DNA of 64,000 bases from Mesostigma viride (GCA_009746045.1 RPFO01000213.1:12696063-12760062); one strand, 5' to 3'; positions 1-11,987 are shown, counted from the first letter of the stretch. The notes: generated by a model not told the origin, from the sequence alone. Program-made: numbers and translations.

Positions 1-226
<226 letters not shown>

Positions 227-744
227 TGTGCGCACTTTGTGTCTGTGCACGTGCCAGGGCTTTGATTCAGAGGACAAGAGACAACCGGTCCAGACCACAC
301 AATGCCCAGGATTGGGGGAAGAGCCGCGTTTGGGTGAGGGAGGGAACAGCCGCGTTTAGGTCGGGGGGTGTTTGGGCAAGGGAGGGAACCGCAGCACCAT
401 GGTGCGGACGTAGGCATAAATATTGATTGTCCAGTATGTAATTTATTGCCTATAACTCGTCCAGATACAATTTATTATCTAGTTCATGATCGCGATCTCG
501 GATGAGGAGCTCCGCAAGGCAAAGGCTCATCTATAATATATATTATTATCATATATATTATTATTATTGTCTACTGGCCATCCCAGGTCTCTTACTCAAT
601 GTGCTGCTACTCATGCACGATACTTATGCACTATGCTATGCACTCTACGTATGCTGGAAGTCACAGGTCTACTGCTCATGGACGTACTGTACCCAACGTG
701 CTGTTACGTATGCACTACGCTATGCACTATGCGTATGCACATAC

Positions 745-3700
745 CCGAGTTGATGGCAGGCGCCGAGAAGTCACGCAGCTTGATCCAGAAGGAGGGCAGG
801 AAGCCGCAGTAGAAGAGGCCAAAGATGGTCGACGTGACATGCTCCTGGCGGGGCACCGTCTCCGTCTGTGCGGCACGGTGGACAGGTGGGGTGTGGAGGT
901 AGAGGGCGGAGGTAGGGGTTGTAGGTAAGGTGTGGGGAGGTAGGGTGTATGGCGGATGCATTGAGGCTTGTCCCGATGAGGCAGATCACATCGATGTATG
1001 TGGTGCTTAAGTGAAGCCAGAAGCCACGAAAGAGAGGCTACCCGTTTCTAGTTTCTAGCGCCACATAATATTCCTACCTGCATCATCCAGGATATGTGTT
1101 CACCAAGGATGCCTGGATGCCGCATCCGTCGACTGGAGATCTCGAATTTCTTCCCTCCCAAACTCTCCATGATCGCACCCTATGCGTTTCTGCGACCCTC
1201 GTATCGCTTTGACGATGCATAAAGAAAATGTCCCTCCCTCCCTCCCTCCCTCCCTCCCTCCCTCCCTCCCTCCCTCCCTCCCTCCTCCCTCCCTCCCTCC
1301 CTCCCTCCCTCCCTCCCTCCCTCCCTCCCTCCCTCCCTCCCTCCCTCCCTCCCTCCCTCCCTCCCTCCCCTCCCTCCCTCCCTCCTCCCTCCCTCCCTCC
1401 CTCCCTCCCTCCCTCCCTCCCTCCCTCCCTCCCTCCCTCCCTCCCTCGCTCCCTCCCTTCTCCCTCCCTCGCTCCCTGCCTCCCTCCCTCCCTCCCTGCC
1501 TCCCTCCCTCCCCCTCACACAAGCAGCTCAGTATACAATAACATCATCATGAGCAACCGTCATTGTTAAAATATGTTTTGAAATTCCTGCAGCTGCGACA
1601 CGCAGACCAGCAGGAAGGCCATCATGTGCTCATCTAGGCATTGCTGAAATGTATTCATAGATGCCCACCTTTGCAGCAGCGACACGCAGACCAGCAGGAA
1701 GGCCATCATGTGCTCATCTAGGCATTGCTGAAATGTATTAATAGATGCCCACCTTTTGCAGCAGCGACAAGCCGACCGGCAGGACGGCCACCATGTGCTA
1801 ATCCAGTAATTGCTAAAATGTATTTATAGATGCCCACCTTTTGCAGCAGCGACAAGCCGACCGGCAGGACGGCCACCATGTGCTAATCCAGTAATTGCTA
1901 AAATGTATTTATAGATGCCCACCTTTTGCAGCAGCGACACGCAGACCAGCAGGAAGGCCATCATGGCGAAGATGCCCCCCACGTTCATGCGCGCGGCGCT
2001 GCGCGCGGCCAAAGGGGAGAGTATCCCCGGGGGGGTGGGGTAGAAGGCAAAATGGGAACGGCAGACGTGTGCAAAACAGGCGCAAAAGTGAGTCACCTCC
2101 TAACATACTTATCATTTGCACTCGGAACATGCTCATCATACCATGTCGTCTGACACGCTATGATATAAAGAATTTTGTTCGCAGAGAATCACCGAAGGGC
2201 GGGGTGGTGGTGGTGGTGGTTACGGAGGGGTAGGGCCTACGAGGTGGTCGGTGGCCATTTCAACTGCTGGCAGGTGCATGTGTCTGGCGGCAGTGGCAGT
2301 CAGGCAGTCAGGTGGCGTGGTGGTGACAACGTGTTCGGTGGTGACCATGTGGTCGGCGGGGAGAGGAATGTGTGCTGGGGAAGGGCGAAGAGGGACCACC
2401 GCTCTGTGCGTGTGCGTGCGTGAATTCGCTCGAATGCCAAACAAATTGATCCTTGCTGCTGGCTGCTAGGAACCGATGGGTGGGGTGGGGTGGGGTGTCG
2501 TGTGGTGTGACCTGGGGCACTAGCCACCATGGGCATTTGTTTGGACAACACAAAACGATGCGGGCGGGGAGGGGTGGGCCAAGGTGGGCTGCAGTACTTG
2601 GGACGGGCGACAGAAGTAACAAGGGATTTGCTCGTGACACTGAAGCACTGACGTTCATTTAACAAGGCAAGAAGATTTGCGACATTGCTCCTACACACAT
2701 AGGAACGCGCACACGCACACATAGTAACCATGACAGCGATTATCATTATTTAGCTAGTAGCCCATCAACACCTCAATCATCTAAGCTAGCTAGGAGATGT
2801 ATTAGGGGTACTACTCGCAACATAGCATGCTAAGCAATGTACTAAGGATACAACAAGCACTCTGTGATACGTACTAGGGATACTAGCACTCTCAAGCTAC
2901 CATGGTCCAGATTCTCGACATTTCTTCCACACCATGGTCACTAAAGTATAGTAATGCCAAGCCTGCGCTGGTTGCCTCATAGATACTACTAGCACGCCAA
3001 AAGGTTTACCAGATATGCATCTGCACCAACAGCACGCTAAGGCATAAAAGAGTCATACTCATGCGACCCCACCAGCACGCACGAGATATTGGGGGGCAAC
3101 ACTACCACGGTAACACACACAAGAGATGCACATCGATGCGACCGCATGCAAAGAGATATGTGGGCGCAGCACCGCCAGTTCCTGGTTTTCTATGTAGCCC
3201 ATCAGACTCCGTTAGCGTTTCTTTCTTGTCCGTGCAAGCACCAATCACCTCGGCACCGTTCCGATAGAGGAGAAGGTCATAATCAACAGCAGCGCGCATC
3301 ACCATCAATAAATACTGTGGGTTTTAAAATGTCATCGTAGTAAATTTCATGAATTAGCTGCATGCTTCCAAATCCATGAACCACAAGAACGCTGAGCACT
3401 GAGGCTCCACACAGCCTCAAAAGGGCTGTGTGCTGTGACAGGTGGCACGTGCGGAGTCAACCTTTGGCTGCAGGGGGCAGCTATTTCAGTGCCAGTACGC
3501 ATCGGTGTCACTACCATGATTCATCGGTCAGTGAGAAATCGGACCGTCCACGTGGGGCTTGTCTTCAAGCCGTGAGAAACGGCTGCATCGCCTTTGCCCC
3601 CTTTTCCTTTCCAATCAAGCAGAGATCGAACGTATCTACTTGAACACATTGCACCCCGTGACTCTTTCAACAAAGGCATGCAAAGGAATTGGTAATGCCT

Positions 3701-4644
3701 GAAATTCTTGGAAATTGTTAGAAGTGCTGGATATTAGTCTAAAAGGTGCCTCCCGTAAAGAGGCTACAGAGCACCAACTACAGCACCAACCAGGGACTAC
3801 AGATGCCTCTGCAATAATGCTTGGAAAACTCACATGGTCACGAACGGCAGGCAGACGTTCAGGGCCACGGTGAGGTCAATGACACCCTTGGGGGGCAGCT
3901 TCTTCCTCTTCTTCTTGAAACCCTCCAGATAAAAGTACTCATGTGTTGCGAAGTATATGGCCACGGCCACCGTGCAGGTAAAAACCCAGCTGCCAAGCAT
4001 CAGAACGCCCGCCGCCATCGCGCCCAGTATTGTGCCGTATACAATGCGGTTCGTCAGGTTGGTAGCCGCCGACTCCGCTGCGGGCTTCGCAGCGGCATCG
4101 CCTCCCGTGGCCTCTTGCGCAGGCTGGGAGTCCTTGTTACCCAAATCGACATCCGACGCTGCCTGCAGCCGAAAGAATGGCAGACCGAGCGAGGTTATTC
4201 TAAGTGCAGTGCTGTTGACAATAAGCAAGAATTCCAAGGTGGTCGTTCCTAACCTTGGTGACGTAGCAAGCACCTTAACGTGGATAGGCACAACAGCAGA
4301 GTCAATGGACAAGTGATTGCTAGTAAATACGAAGCCACACAGCAGATTATATCGACCTTTGTGATTTGCATTTGCCGTCGGGTGATTGGCCTAGCTGATA
4401 GGCCCGAAAACATTGGCAGGGATGGTCGGTGTCGCTCCAAAAACAATGTGTCTGTAATTCGATTATGTGAAGGCGCGATGTTAACAGTCGCCCTCAAGTG
4501 AGCACGTTTTTGCAACGCAGGAAGCCCCAATCTACAAGCCGGCGAGGAGGTAAGACGAGTATGGCTAATCACTTGCCCATTGACCAACCCGCGCCCTAGA
4601 GATGCTTCCAGGCGGTCCGCCGCCAGTGCCATATTGACCGCCAT
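745..4644 (-). CDS. Plastid-type phosphatidate cytidylyltransferase (CDP-diacylglycerol synthase), 5' part, four exons
   Basis: The family makes CDP-diacylglycerol from phosphatidate and CTP for phosphatidylglycerol synthesis in plastid membranes. Proposed exons on the minus strand: 4644-4357 (tentative donor), 4162-3834, 1998-1923 and 865-745; phases join as 0, 2, 0 and 1. Exon 1 starts at ATG 4644 and encodes about 96 residues rich in R, S and A with few acidic residues, as in a transit peptide. Exon 2 carries [14 protein letters not shown], a hydrophobic stretch and [10 protein letters not shown]. Exon 3 is a membrane segment ending SLLQK. Exon 4 carries [20 protein letters not shown], very close to plant CDS4/CDS5 proteins. 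The catalytic C-terminal part, with the cytidylyltransferase signature, must lie left of position 1. The single base added by exon 3 completes an Ile codon, which supports the join. Intron 3 holds copies of the exon 3 end. The family call is firm; the exon 1 donor is uncertain. Confidence 0.85.
1231..1515. repeat. (CCCT)n microsatellite in intron 3
   Basis: About 70 units of TCCC with occasional interruptions, lying between exons 3 and 4 of the cytidylyltransferase gene. On the coding strand it reads as a polypurine GGGA tract. Long reading frames across it are artefacts of the repeat. Confidence 0.95.
1584..1966 (-). repeat. Tandem copies of an exon end plus 5' splice site (84-85 bp period)
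   Basis: On the minus strand the last ~43 nt of exon 3, the donor GTGGGC and ~40 nt of intron are repeated. The genuine donor GT is at 1922-1921. Further intact GT copies lie at 1837-1836, 1752-1751 and 1668-1667, and a fourth, degraded copy near 1586 has lost the donor. Spacing is 85, 85 and 84 bp. The copies nearest and farthest from the exon share one variant (CTGGTCTGCGTGTC) and the middle two another (CCGGTCGGCTTGTC), which indicates successive duplication. Confidence 0.9.
1999..3833 (-). other. Intron 2 of the cytidylyltransferase gene
   Basis: The 1.8 kb between proposed exons 2 and 3 starts with GTGAGT and ends in GCGCAG. Apart from short G/T-rich stretches around 2200-2500 and a degenerate relic near 2900-2970 of the CTGGCCTGCGCTGGTTGTCT-type repeat seen elsewhere, I see nothing coding in it. 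Confidence 0.6.
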
Positions 4645-5707
4645 GCCCGCTGCGCTAACCCTTGCGACAAACTCTACAAAAGTCAGTCCGAGTTGCTATT
4701 TTAATTGCTCCATTGTTTGAAACCAAGAGAGGCAAGGGACCGTCATGGCTAACGCGGGTAAGGCCGGGGGCGGTGCTGTTTATTAGCTCGTGGACGGTGA
4801 ATCATCAGTCCGGCTGATTGTGCCGCCTGCCATGTCATCAATTCACGTTAAGCGCGCGCAGCCGACCAGCCGTCTACTGTACTGTATTTCACTGTCAGCG
4901 ATAGGAGGTGGCTTGGCTGATGGATCAAGGGACATGGATCTTTCGGGTAAACCATTAACCAGGGCCTCAGGGGGAAGCGGGTATTTTTATTATCCAAAAT
5001 AGGTATGGACCAGAGAAGTAAAATTGTAAAGATGTATCAGCTACCAAAGCAATCCAAGGTACTTGGATCTTGGACCCCAGAACGCGGATGCCCGCGAAAG
5101 CTTCACGACAAAAGGTACTATCGGCTGTGATGAGTAGCGTTAGGACTGGGGAGCTGTTCCGAACTCCCGATTGCTGATTTGCTGTTACTACTTGAAAACG
5201 GCAGCAGAAGAGCGAGCAGTGGCGTGTTGATTGGGCTGGCCCGGCGCGCGCAACTAACGGTTTTCGCTACACCTTGCCGCCACATGTCGCGTGGATCGCA
5301 TGCCGCCGGTCCGGCTAACCTCTTTTTCTGGCGTAATTTACTCAGGCCCATTTGCGAGCTGGTGTATATACTGAGGCGTGGGATTCATGAACTGGACTGA
5401 CTACCCGGCCTTAGAACTGAGGGCATTTATATTTATCACCGAGAATGATTACGGCAGAATTGCTGTGACCCTTGTATATATTTTCTCACACGCACAGTTA
5501 ACATAGCTGCATTCTGTATGAGGTTTGATGCGTGCAAAAGAAGAATTTAGTGATGCGTCTGAAATGAAAATTCGGGCCGGGATGGGTCGTGCCGGGATTA
5601 TCTAGACGAGCATGCGCTTGTAGAAAGTTTAAATAAGACATTCCCATACATATGATTTGGTAATACGACATTTTATTATTCCATCGGGCGAGCTCTGACT
5701 GTTTAAA
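4645..5707. promoter_or_regulatory. Divergent intergenic region between cytidylyltransferase and SETD3-like genes
   Basis: About 1.06 kb separates the two start codons, which point away from each other, so both promoters must lie here. Composition is near 50% GC and I see no conserved gene. TATA-like strings occur at about 5363 and 5475, but nothing marks them as functional. Confidence 0.5.
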
Positions 5708-7981
5708 ATGGGACAGAGAGCCAGGGCCAAGGCAGTGACCGAGGAAGTCAAGCGGGCTGGTGGGACCTCGTTGGATGCTCTGCTGGCACTGCTGTCCCAG
5801 GCCATCATTGGCCCGCCATGCCCTACCCCAGTCTGCGACGACAAGCATCATCTCCAGCAAATTCGGCTCCTGAGCAATTCCTTGGATAAGATAATGGCCG
5901 AGGAGCGGTCGATGAGAACCTCCCGGTCCCCGAAATTGCCCCAGCGCAAGCAGGATATCCAGGCCAGCACCACCACCACGGAAGTCGACAGCGGCGCCGA
6001 GGCCCGGTTCGCCAAGCTCGTAGAGTGGCTGGAGCAGAATGGCGCCCGCCTTCAGGGGGCCAAGATCACCGGCGGCCTCCCGGAAGGCGCCGGCGTGATT
6101 GCGCTGGAGGACATCAAGCAAGGGAGCTTCGTCGCGTCCGTCCCTCTGAGCTGCATGATGTCCACCAGCACCGCCGTGACGGATTACCGTATCCTGAGCC
6201 TGCTGCAGCAGGACCAGCTGCTGCAGATGGTTTCCTCCCTGCTCCTCGTGCTCCACCTTCTGTTTGAGAAACACGCCCCCCTGGGCCGCCCTGGCGAGCC
6301 CGGCCCGCCCCAATCCTTCTGGAAGCCGTACATCGACGCGCTCCCCCCCCATGAGGCCGCTGCCCCGGCCGGCACCGAGAAACGTCGCTCCCACCGCCCC
6401 GATTTCGCACTCCCCCTCTTCTACTCGGATGAGGCGCTCCACCTGCTGACGGGCACCGGGTACCTGCACGAGATCCACACCCACTGGCTGGACTTTGTGC
6501 GGCAGTACGTGCACCTGCTGGGCCTGCTGCGCGCCATGCGCCAGGATGACGGCCAGGGTGGGCTCAAGCCCCTTGACATCTCCTGGTTCACGTTTGAGCA
6601 GTACCGCTGGGCGGTCTCGGTCGTCATGTCCCGCCAGAACGAGCTGCTGATCCCCATCGTCCCTGGGGACGCCGCGTCCGCTAGCGACCCTTGCTGCGAC
6701 GGGAGCGGGCATGCACACGGGCATGGGCACGCGCACGGAGATAAGAATATCTCCTCATGTGGCCATTCGCACGGCCAAGACCATGGGCACTCCCACGGGC
6801 ATGACCATGGGCACTCCCACGGGCATGACCACGGGCACTCGCACGGCCACGGTTCGTGTGGGCATTCGCACGGGCATGACCATGGGCATTCGCACGGGCA
6901 TGACCATGGGCACTCCCATGGGCATGGAGATGCGCATGGCCATGGGCATCATGACCACGAGCATGGTCCAGGGCACTCGTGCTCCGACCCCCCCCCAACC
7001 CACAGCCGGCGGCTGGCCCTCATCCCATTGTTCGACCTGTTCAACCACGAGGCCGGTGACGTCACCAGCACGTTCGACGCGTCCGACATGACCATGAGCG
7101 TGACGGCCAAGCGCGACTTCCGTGCGGGCGACCAGGTATATATCTGCTATGGTCCTCGGACCAACGTGCAGCTCTTAAAGTACTCTGGCTTCGTGCCGCG
7201 CGGAAACCCGTATAATGCCATCTGCCTGCCCACCCTGGTGGATACGGGCGACCCCCTGTACAGGAACAAGATGGCCACCCTGCAGGCGCTCGAGCGGGCG
7301 GGGGCGCTCCAAGGTGGCCCCCCGTTCACACGTCGCGAGATGCTCGTGTATGGCGACGGCAGGGTGTCACCGCAGCTCGCCACCTGGCTTCGCGTGGTGG
7401 CCACGGGGCCCGACGGCGCCGCGCGGCTCTCGGATATCCTGAGGGACTCGCTCACGATCAAGCCAGGGGCGGGGCCGAAACCGGGGGTAAGCTTGCCACC
7501 AGCCGACGGCGCGAGTGGGGTGATCAAGATGGTGGATGGTGGGAATGGGAGTGCGGGCAATGCTGGCGGTGGTGGTGGTGGTGAGGGAGGAAAGAACGAG
7601 GAGGTTGGCAATGCTGCCTGTGATCACAGAGGTGGCGAGTGCGGACATGTAGAGGGAGCGGCGCCAGGGAGGGCAGGGGGTGACGGCGGAACGCCGGCGG
7701 ATGTTGTGGAATGGCAGGGATCGATGGATGAGCTGGAGTTCCTGGCAGCCAAATGCCAGTCGCGACTAGAGAACCAGTTTGCCCGCTGGTACGTCAAACC
7801 GGGCGCCGGTGGGGCGGCGGCCGCGGCGGCAGGGGGTGGTGTCAAGGCATGGAGTGGGGATGACGAGGATGCCGTGGATTGTGCGGTGGTGGCGGCATTC
7901 TGTGAGGAGGAGGTGCGGACGCTGCAACGGTTTGTGGACATGCATGCGCGGGCGGTTGCCAGGACAGGTGCCGTGGGCTGA
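5708..7981 (+). CDS. SETD3-like SET-domain methyltransferase with a His-rich insertion
   Basis: Intronless 757-residue protein. SETD3 is the actin-histidine N-methyltransferase; this is a homologue by domain order and motifs. The ATG is supported by an N-terminus (MGQRARAK) resembling the family's MGxxxRxK start. Then follow an N-terminal helix region (to about 95), the SET domain with [12 protein letters not shown] (about 125), [27 protein letters not shown] (N311), [12 protein letters not shown] (438-447) and YICYGPRTN (Y481), and the C-terminal Rubisco-LSMT-type domain to about 750. Residues ~313-430 are an insertion dominated by an eight-residue HGHDHGHS repeat, placed between RQNE and LALIP where human SETD3 has only a short loop. 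A second Gly-rich insertion sits at about 595-675. The Trp that follows PL in human SETD3 is Phe442 here. It is divergent from the cytidylyltransferase gene. The substrate could be actin His or another protein. Confidence 0.88.
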   Translation: MGQRARAKAVTEEVKRAGGTSLDALLALLSQAIIGPPCPTPVCDDKHHLQQIRLLSNSLDKIMAEERSMRTSRSPKLPQRKQDIQASTTTTEVDSGAEARFAKLVEWLEQNGARLQGAKITGGLPEGAGVIALEDIKQGSFVASVPLSCMMSTSTAVTDYRILSLLQQDQLLQMVSSLLLVLHLLFEKHAPLGRPGEPGPPQSFWKPYIDALPPHEAAAPAGTEKRRSHRPDFALPLFYSDEALHLLTGTGYLHEIHTHWLDFVRQYVHLLGLLRAMRQDDGQGGLKPLDISWFTFEQYRWAVSVVMSRQNELLIPIVPGDAASASDPCCDGSGHAHGHGHAHGDKNISSCGHSHGQDHGHSHGHDHGHSHGHDHGHSHGHGSCGHSHGHDHGHSHGHDHGHSHGHGDAHGHGHHDHEHGPGHSCSDPPPTHSRRLALIPLFDLFNHEAGDVTSTFDASDMTMSVTAKRDFRAGDQVYICYGPRTNVQLLKYSGFVPRGNPYNAICLPTLVDTGDPLYRNKMATLQALERAGALQGGPPFTRREMLVYGDGRVSPQLATWLRVVATGPDGAARLSDILRDSLTIKPGAGPKPGVSLPPADGASGVIKMVDGGNGSAGNAGGGGGGEGGKNEEVGNAACDHRGGECGHVEGAAPGRAGGDGGTPADVVEWQGSMDELEFLAAKCQSRLENQFARWYVKPGAGGAAAAAAGGGVKAWSGDDEDAVDCAVVAAFCEEEVRTLQRFVDMHARAVARTGAVG
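6706..6985 (+). repeat. 24-bp coding repeat for His-Gly-Asp/Ser insertion
   Basis: In-frame repeats of roughly GGGCATGACCATGGGCACTC within the SETD3-like gene, encoding H-G-H-D-H-G-H-S units. About half the residues are His, a composition known from metal-binding segments of other proteins. All units keep frame. Confidence 0.9.
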
Positions 7982-8601
7982 TTATTGAATCGAGGGATGA
8001 TAGGAATAGTTGTCTCACTTAATAGGAAGGTGACAAGCAGCCAGGTTTACAACATGAGCATCCTGATCCGCGCCAGGGTAGTATCCTTTCAAGTCTGCCT
8101 TGTTGTATCCGGGACAACAGTTTGCTTGGTCAGGGATCAGATGACTGGGGGTTACAGCTAGTGAGTGGGAGGAAAGTAGGTGGTGGCAAGCATTGTTTTA
8201 CCGGTTAAACTGCGCCAGCAGGGAACAATCGTTGCGAGAATGTGCACGATTGCGGTGAGACAGCCAAGACATGAGTCTTTGGTTGTCTCTAAAGTACATG
8301 TGCTTCATAGAAATTAAATTGGTCTCCGGATATCAAGGAGACAACCAGCATCATTCCGGATATATTTCCAACAAGCAGACCACCCGATTCAATAATGAAG
8401 CTTTTGCGCATCCGCATGCATGTCCTTCACGATGCATTAGGGGCATGTGCAGTAAATCAATGATGCATAGCGTCTAGGAAAAAATAGTATGAATTAATCC
8501 AGGAGTTGTGTCACTTAGTTTCAATGAAGTGAGACATCTATGCCTGGACGCATGGCGATCCAACGCCGTGGAAGGACTAGGTTAGTTGTCTGAGTACGTA
8601 C
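7982..8601. repeat. Non-coding stretch bounded by inverted GTTGTCTCACTT / AAGTGAGACA motifs
   Basis: No gene seen. AGTTGTCTCACTT occurs near 8010 and AAGTGAGACATCT near 8530, followed by a block (TGCCTGGACGCATGGCGATC) found again near 32803. The motif recurs in both orientations across the window (13903, 14150, 22868, 25225, 32790, 33897), which suggests a short interspersed family. Its class (MITE, Helitron or other) is not established. Confidence 0.4.
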
Positions 8602-8943
8602 CGTGTTGAGCGCTGTAGTCATCAATGTCATCTTCTCGCCCAGCGGCCAGGTCACGTGCTCCTCCAGCAGCACTGCACTCGGATGTCATCGTTGCAGAGG
8701 GAGGGAGCCGGTGTGGCTGCCGGCTGCGCAGCCCAGGCTGGGTTGCGGAACCGAGCGACTGAGGTCGCGTTCAGTGAGCTTTAAGAAGCTGAAGATGATG
8801 GCGAGGCGATGGTATGTGAATTCTGGCAGGGCGAGGAACTCCTTCACCTTGTCGGCGGGGATGGGTCCCTTGGGCCCACGGAGCTTGTGTTCCAGTGCGT
8901 AGTACTGGAATATCTCAGCGCGCAGTGTGCGTCGATCGGTCAA
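8602..8943 (-). pseudogene. Orphan exon-like fragments of an unrecognised gene
   Basis: The minus strand contains an open stretch with protein-like composition (EIFQYYALEHKLRGPKG, then PEFTYHRLAIIFSFLKLTE). A second piece, LLEEHVTWPLGEKMTLMT, ends at a good donor, GTACGT, at 8601-8596. No continuation was found: the right side meets a truncated LINE and the left side a repeat. It may be a captured or stranded gene fragment. I do not recognise the family. Confidence 0.3.
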
Positions 8944-8993
8944 GCACAGCCAGCCGCTGAACGTTTAAAGCATGCAGTAGTCTAGGTCACCCG

Positions 8994-9778
8994 CTAGGGA
9001 CACCCGCATTGGCCTTGCCTGGGCCAAGCTCCGTTCGCTCACACCCTACTGGCGCTCGAAGGGCCTGAACGGGCACCGCAAGCGCGCATGCTCTTCAAGG
9101 TCCTCGTCCTCACGGTGCTCACGTATGGCGCCGAGGCGTGGACCCTCCCCCCCAAACTGGCAGCTCGGCTCGACGGCACAGTTTACAGGATGCTCCGGCA
9201 GGTCCTTAATGTAGGTTTTCCGAGCGTCCGTCATCAGAGTCTGTATCATGGCATGCCTCGTGTTTCGGACGAGATTAGACAGCGTAGGATAGCATTTGTA
9301 GGACACCTTGCCCGCACCAGCCAGGTCGACACCACCCTTGGTCTGGCCGGCCCCCAGCGGCTTGGACAGCCAGGGCGGCACATTCTGACCTGGCCTGGCC
9401 CCGCGGACATTCCCAAAAGGGTAGGGAAACCTGTCACCAACTACGTTCAGATGCTGATGGACGACCTCGTGGTCCCAGCCCAGTTTGAGCACCGCATCCA
9501 CTCTCTCTCCCGTCTTTGGACTGCCATGCAGGACAAGACGCGGTGGAAGAAGATTGTCAAGGCGCACACGCCCGACCCTGTGGGCAAGCCACCTCCCCCC
9601 AAGCGGAGGAGGCGTTTTGATGAGTAGTGCAGTTAGGATTTTCTAGATAGAGTTAGGATAGTTCGATCACGCGGCTTCCCCCACCCCATCCATCATGAAA
9701 TATGTGCTACATGACCTCCCCACGGAGGCATGTTATAACTTAATTTAATTTAATTTAATTTAATTTAATTTAATTTAG
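8994..9778 (+). mobile_element. 5'-truncated L1-like LINE, end of ORF2, copy a
   Basis: Encodes the C-terminal end of a LINE reverse transcriptase: DTRIGLAWAKLRSLTPYW, then MLFKVLVLTVLTYGAEAWTL and a basic end KRRRRFDE with stop at 9627. A 2-bp insertion near 9088 shifts frame relative to copy b. The 3' end has a hairpin CCTCC-CCAC-GGAGG near 9714, then ATGTTATAAC and a (TTAAT)n tail. The catalytic YADD region is missing, so the copy is dead. Confidence 0.8.
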
Positions 9779-9984
9779 TCTAGGTACTGGACATCGCCAT
9801 AATTTGCATGTTTCGTAGCAGAATTTCTTGCATGGGCTCTGGCGAGGCGCTTGGTGATGGGTAATTGCTGGCGGTGGGTTTGCGGGCCCAGTCGACTGGG
9901 CAAGGACGATGGCGAGAGGTGGGTTGGGCTGGCAGCCGGAAAGCTCCTTTTCCAAACCCCATTTTGCTTTTGGAGTCGTCATAT

Positions 9985-11090
9985 TAAACTAAATTAAAAT
10001 AAATTAAATTATAACATGCCTCCGTTGGGAGATCATGTAGCACATATTCCTTGATGGTGGTGGAAAGGAGAGAGCCGCGTAATCTAACTATCCTAACGCT
10101 AATCTACCCAGTCTAGAAAAATCCTAGCTGCCCTACTCGTCAAAACGCCTCCTCCTCTTGGGGGGAGGGGGTTTGCCCACAGGGTCGGGCGTGTGAGCCT
10201 TGACAATCTTCTGCCACCGCGTCTTGTTCTGCATGGCAGTCCAACCAAAGAAGGGAGAGAGAGTGGATGCGGTATTCAAACTGGGCTGGGACCAGTAGGT
10301 CATCCAGCAACATCTGTACGTAGTTCGTGACATGTTTCCCTACCTTTTTGGGAATGTCCTTGGGGCCAGGCCAGGTCAGAATGTGCCGCCCTGGCTGGCC
10401 AAGCCGCTGGGGGTCTGACAGACCAAGGGCGGTGTCGACCTGCCGGCTAGTGCGAGCAAGGTGTCCTACAAATGCTATCCTACGCTGTCTAATCTCGTCC
10501 GAAATACGAGGCATGCCCTGATACAAAGACTCTGATGACGGGCGCTTGGAAAACCCTACGTTCAGGACCTGTCGGAGCATCCTGTAAACTGTGCCGTCTA
10601 GCCTAGCTGCCAGTGTGGGTGTGAGTGTCCACGCCTCGGCGCCATACATGAGCACCGTGAGGACGAGGACCTTGAAGAGCATGCGCTTGCGGTGGTCGCC
10701 CAGGCCCTCGGAGGCGCCAGTAGGTGTTGAGCGAACGAAGCCCAGCCCAGGCCAGGCCGATGCGGGTGTCCACATCGTCGGCGGTGTCAGGGAGCCAGCT
10801 CCCTAACAGCTTGAAGCGATCGCGGAACGGGACCGTCGTCATATTGAGCAGGCGCGGCAGCGGCGGTGTACTGGAGGCCCCAATCACCATCGCCTCAGTT
10901 TTGACACTAATCTCCAACCCCACAGTCGTCATACAGCTGCTAGCTTGTCCGACGTGCGTAACTTTTTCGTTACTGCGTTTCAGCCGTAACCGATCATACT
11001 GGCGAGTGCGTCTTAAAAAGGCGTATCGAATGCAAGTAGTCTGACCGAATTTGGGGCTCAGACGCAAAAGATCTGAACTCCGCCATCGAG
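9985..11090 (-). mobile_element. 5'-truncated L1-like LINE, end of ORF2, copy b
   Basis: The longest of the three LINE copies. It reads from GLEISVKTEAMVIGASS through FRDRFKLLGSWLPDTADDVD to MLFKVLVLTVLMYGAEAWTL and ends near 10140, with a frameshift near 10700. The 3' hairpin CTCC-CAAC-GGAG and an AAATT-type tail lie at about 9985-10030. It begins just after the palm-domain catalytic box would be expected. It abuts copy c's tail at 11090, so copy c probably inserted into or next to copy b. Confidence 0.8.
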
Positions 11091-11860
11091 CATTAAATTA
11101 AATTAAATTAAATTATAACATGCCTCCGTGGGGAGGTCATGTAGCACATATTTCATGATGGATGGGGTGGAGGAAGCCGCGTGATCGAACTATCCTAACT
11201 CTATCTAGAAAATCCTAACTACACTACTCATCAAAACGCCTCCTCCGCTTGGGGGGAGGTGGCTTGCCCACAGGGTCGGGCGTGTGCGCCTTGACAATCT
11301 TCTTCCACCGCGTCTTGTCCTGCATGGCAGTCCAAATGACGGGAGAGAGAGTGGATGCGGTGCTCAAACTGGGCTGGGACCACTAGGTCGTCCAGCAACA
11401 TCTGAACGTAGTTGGTGACAGGTTTCCCTACCCTTTTGGGAATGTCCGCGGGGCCAGGCCAGGTCAGAATGTGCCGCCCTGGCTGTCCAAGCCGCTGGGG
11501 GCCGGCCAGACCAAGGGTGGTGTCGACCTGGCTGGTACGTGCGGGCAAGGTGTCCTACAAATGCTATCCTACGCTGCCTAATCTCGTCCGAAACACGAGG
11601 CATGCCATGATACAAAGACTCTGATGACGGACGCTCGGAAAAACCTACGTTAAGGACCTGCCGGAGCATCCTGTAAACTGTGCATGCCGTCGAGCCGAGC
11701 TGCCAGTTTGGGTGGGAGGGTCCACGCCTTGCATGGCGCCATACGTGAGCACCGTGAGGACGAGGACCTTGAAGAGCATGCACTTGCGGTGCCCGTCCAG
11801 GCCCTTCGAGCGCCAGTGAGGCCATCGAGCATGTAGCGCACATATTCCTTTAAATCCATG
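11091..11860 (-). mobile_element. 5'-truncated L1-like LINE, copy c
   Basis: Same ORF2 C-terminus as copies a and b, in several frames: GLAGPQRLGQPGRHILTWPG is intact, while the upstream part is frameshifted and has small insertions near 11685 and 11735. Tail (AATTA)n at 11091-11118, then the hairpin CCTCC-GTGG-GGAGG near 11125. Confidence 0.75.
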
Positions 11861-11987
11861 GATATCCGCTCCCTAGTGCTCCGTAGGTGACTCCCCAACC
11901 CGGGAGCTCAGGTTTAAGAAATGAAACATAGAACGCCCGGCGTGACCGCGCTAGAGCTTGGCACTACCTGCTACGTGGCATGTCCCT

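Noticed and set aside
1231-1515. Ser-Pro and Arg-Glu-Gly repeat proteins
   Set aside because: Translation of a (CCCT)n microsatellite.
5498-6736. 412-codon open frame antisense to the SETD3-like gene
   Set aside because: It mirrors the GC-rich codons of the real gene. The plus strand encodes conserved SETD3 motifs in order; the minus strand encodes nothing recognisable.
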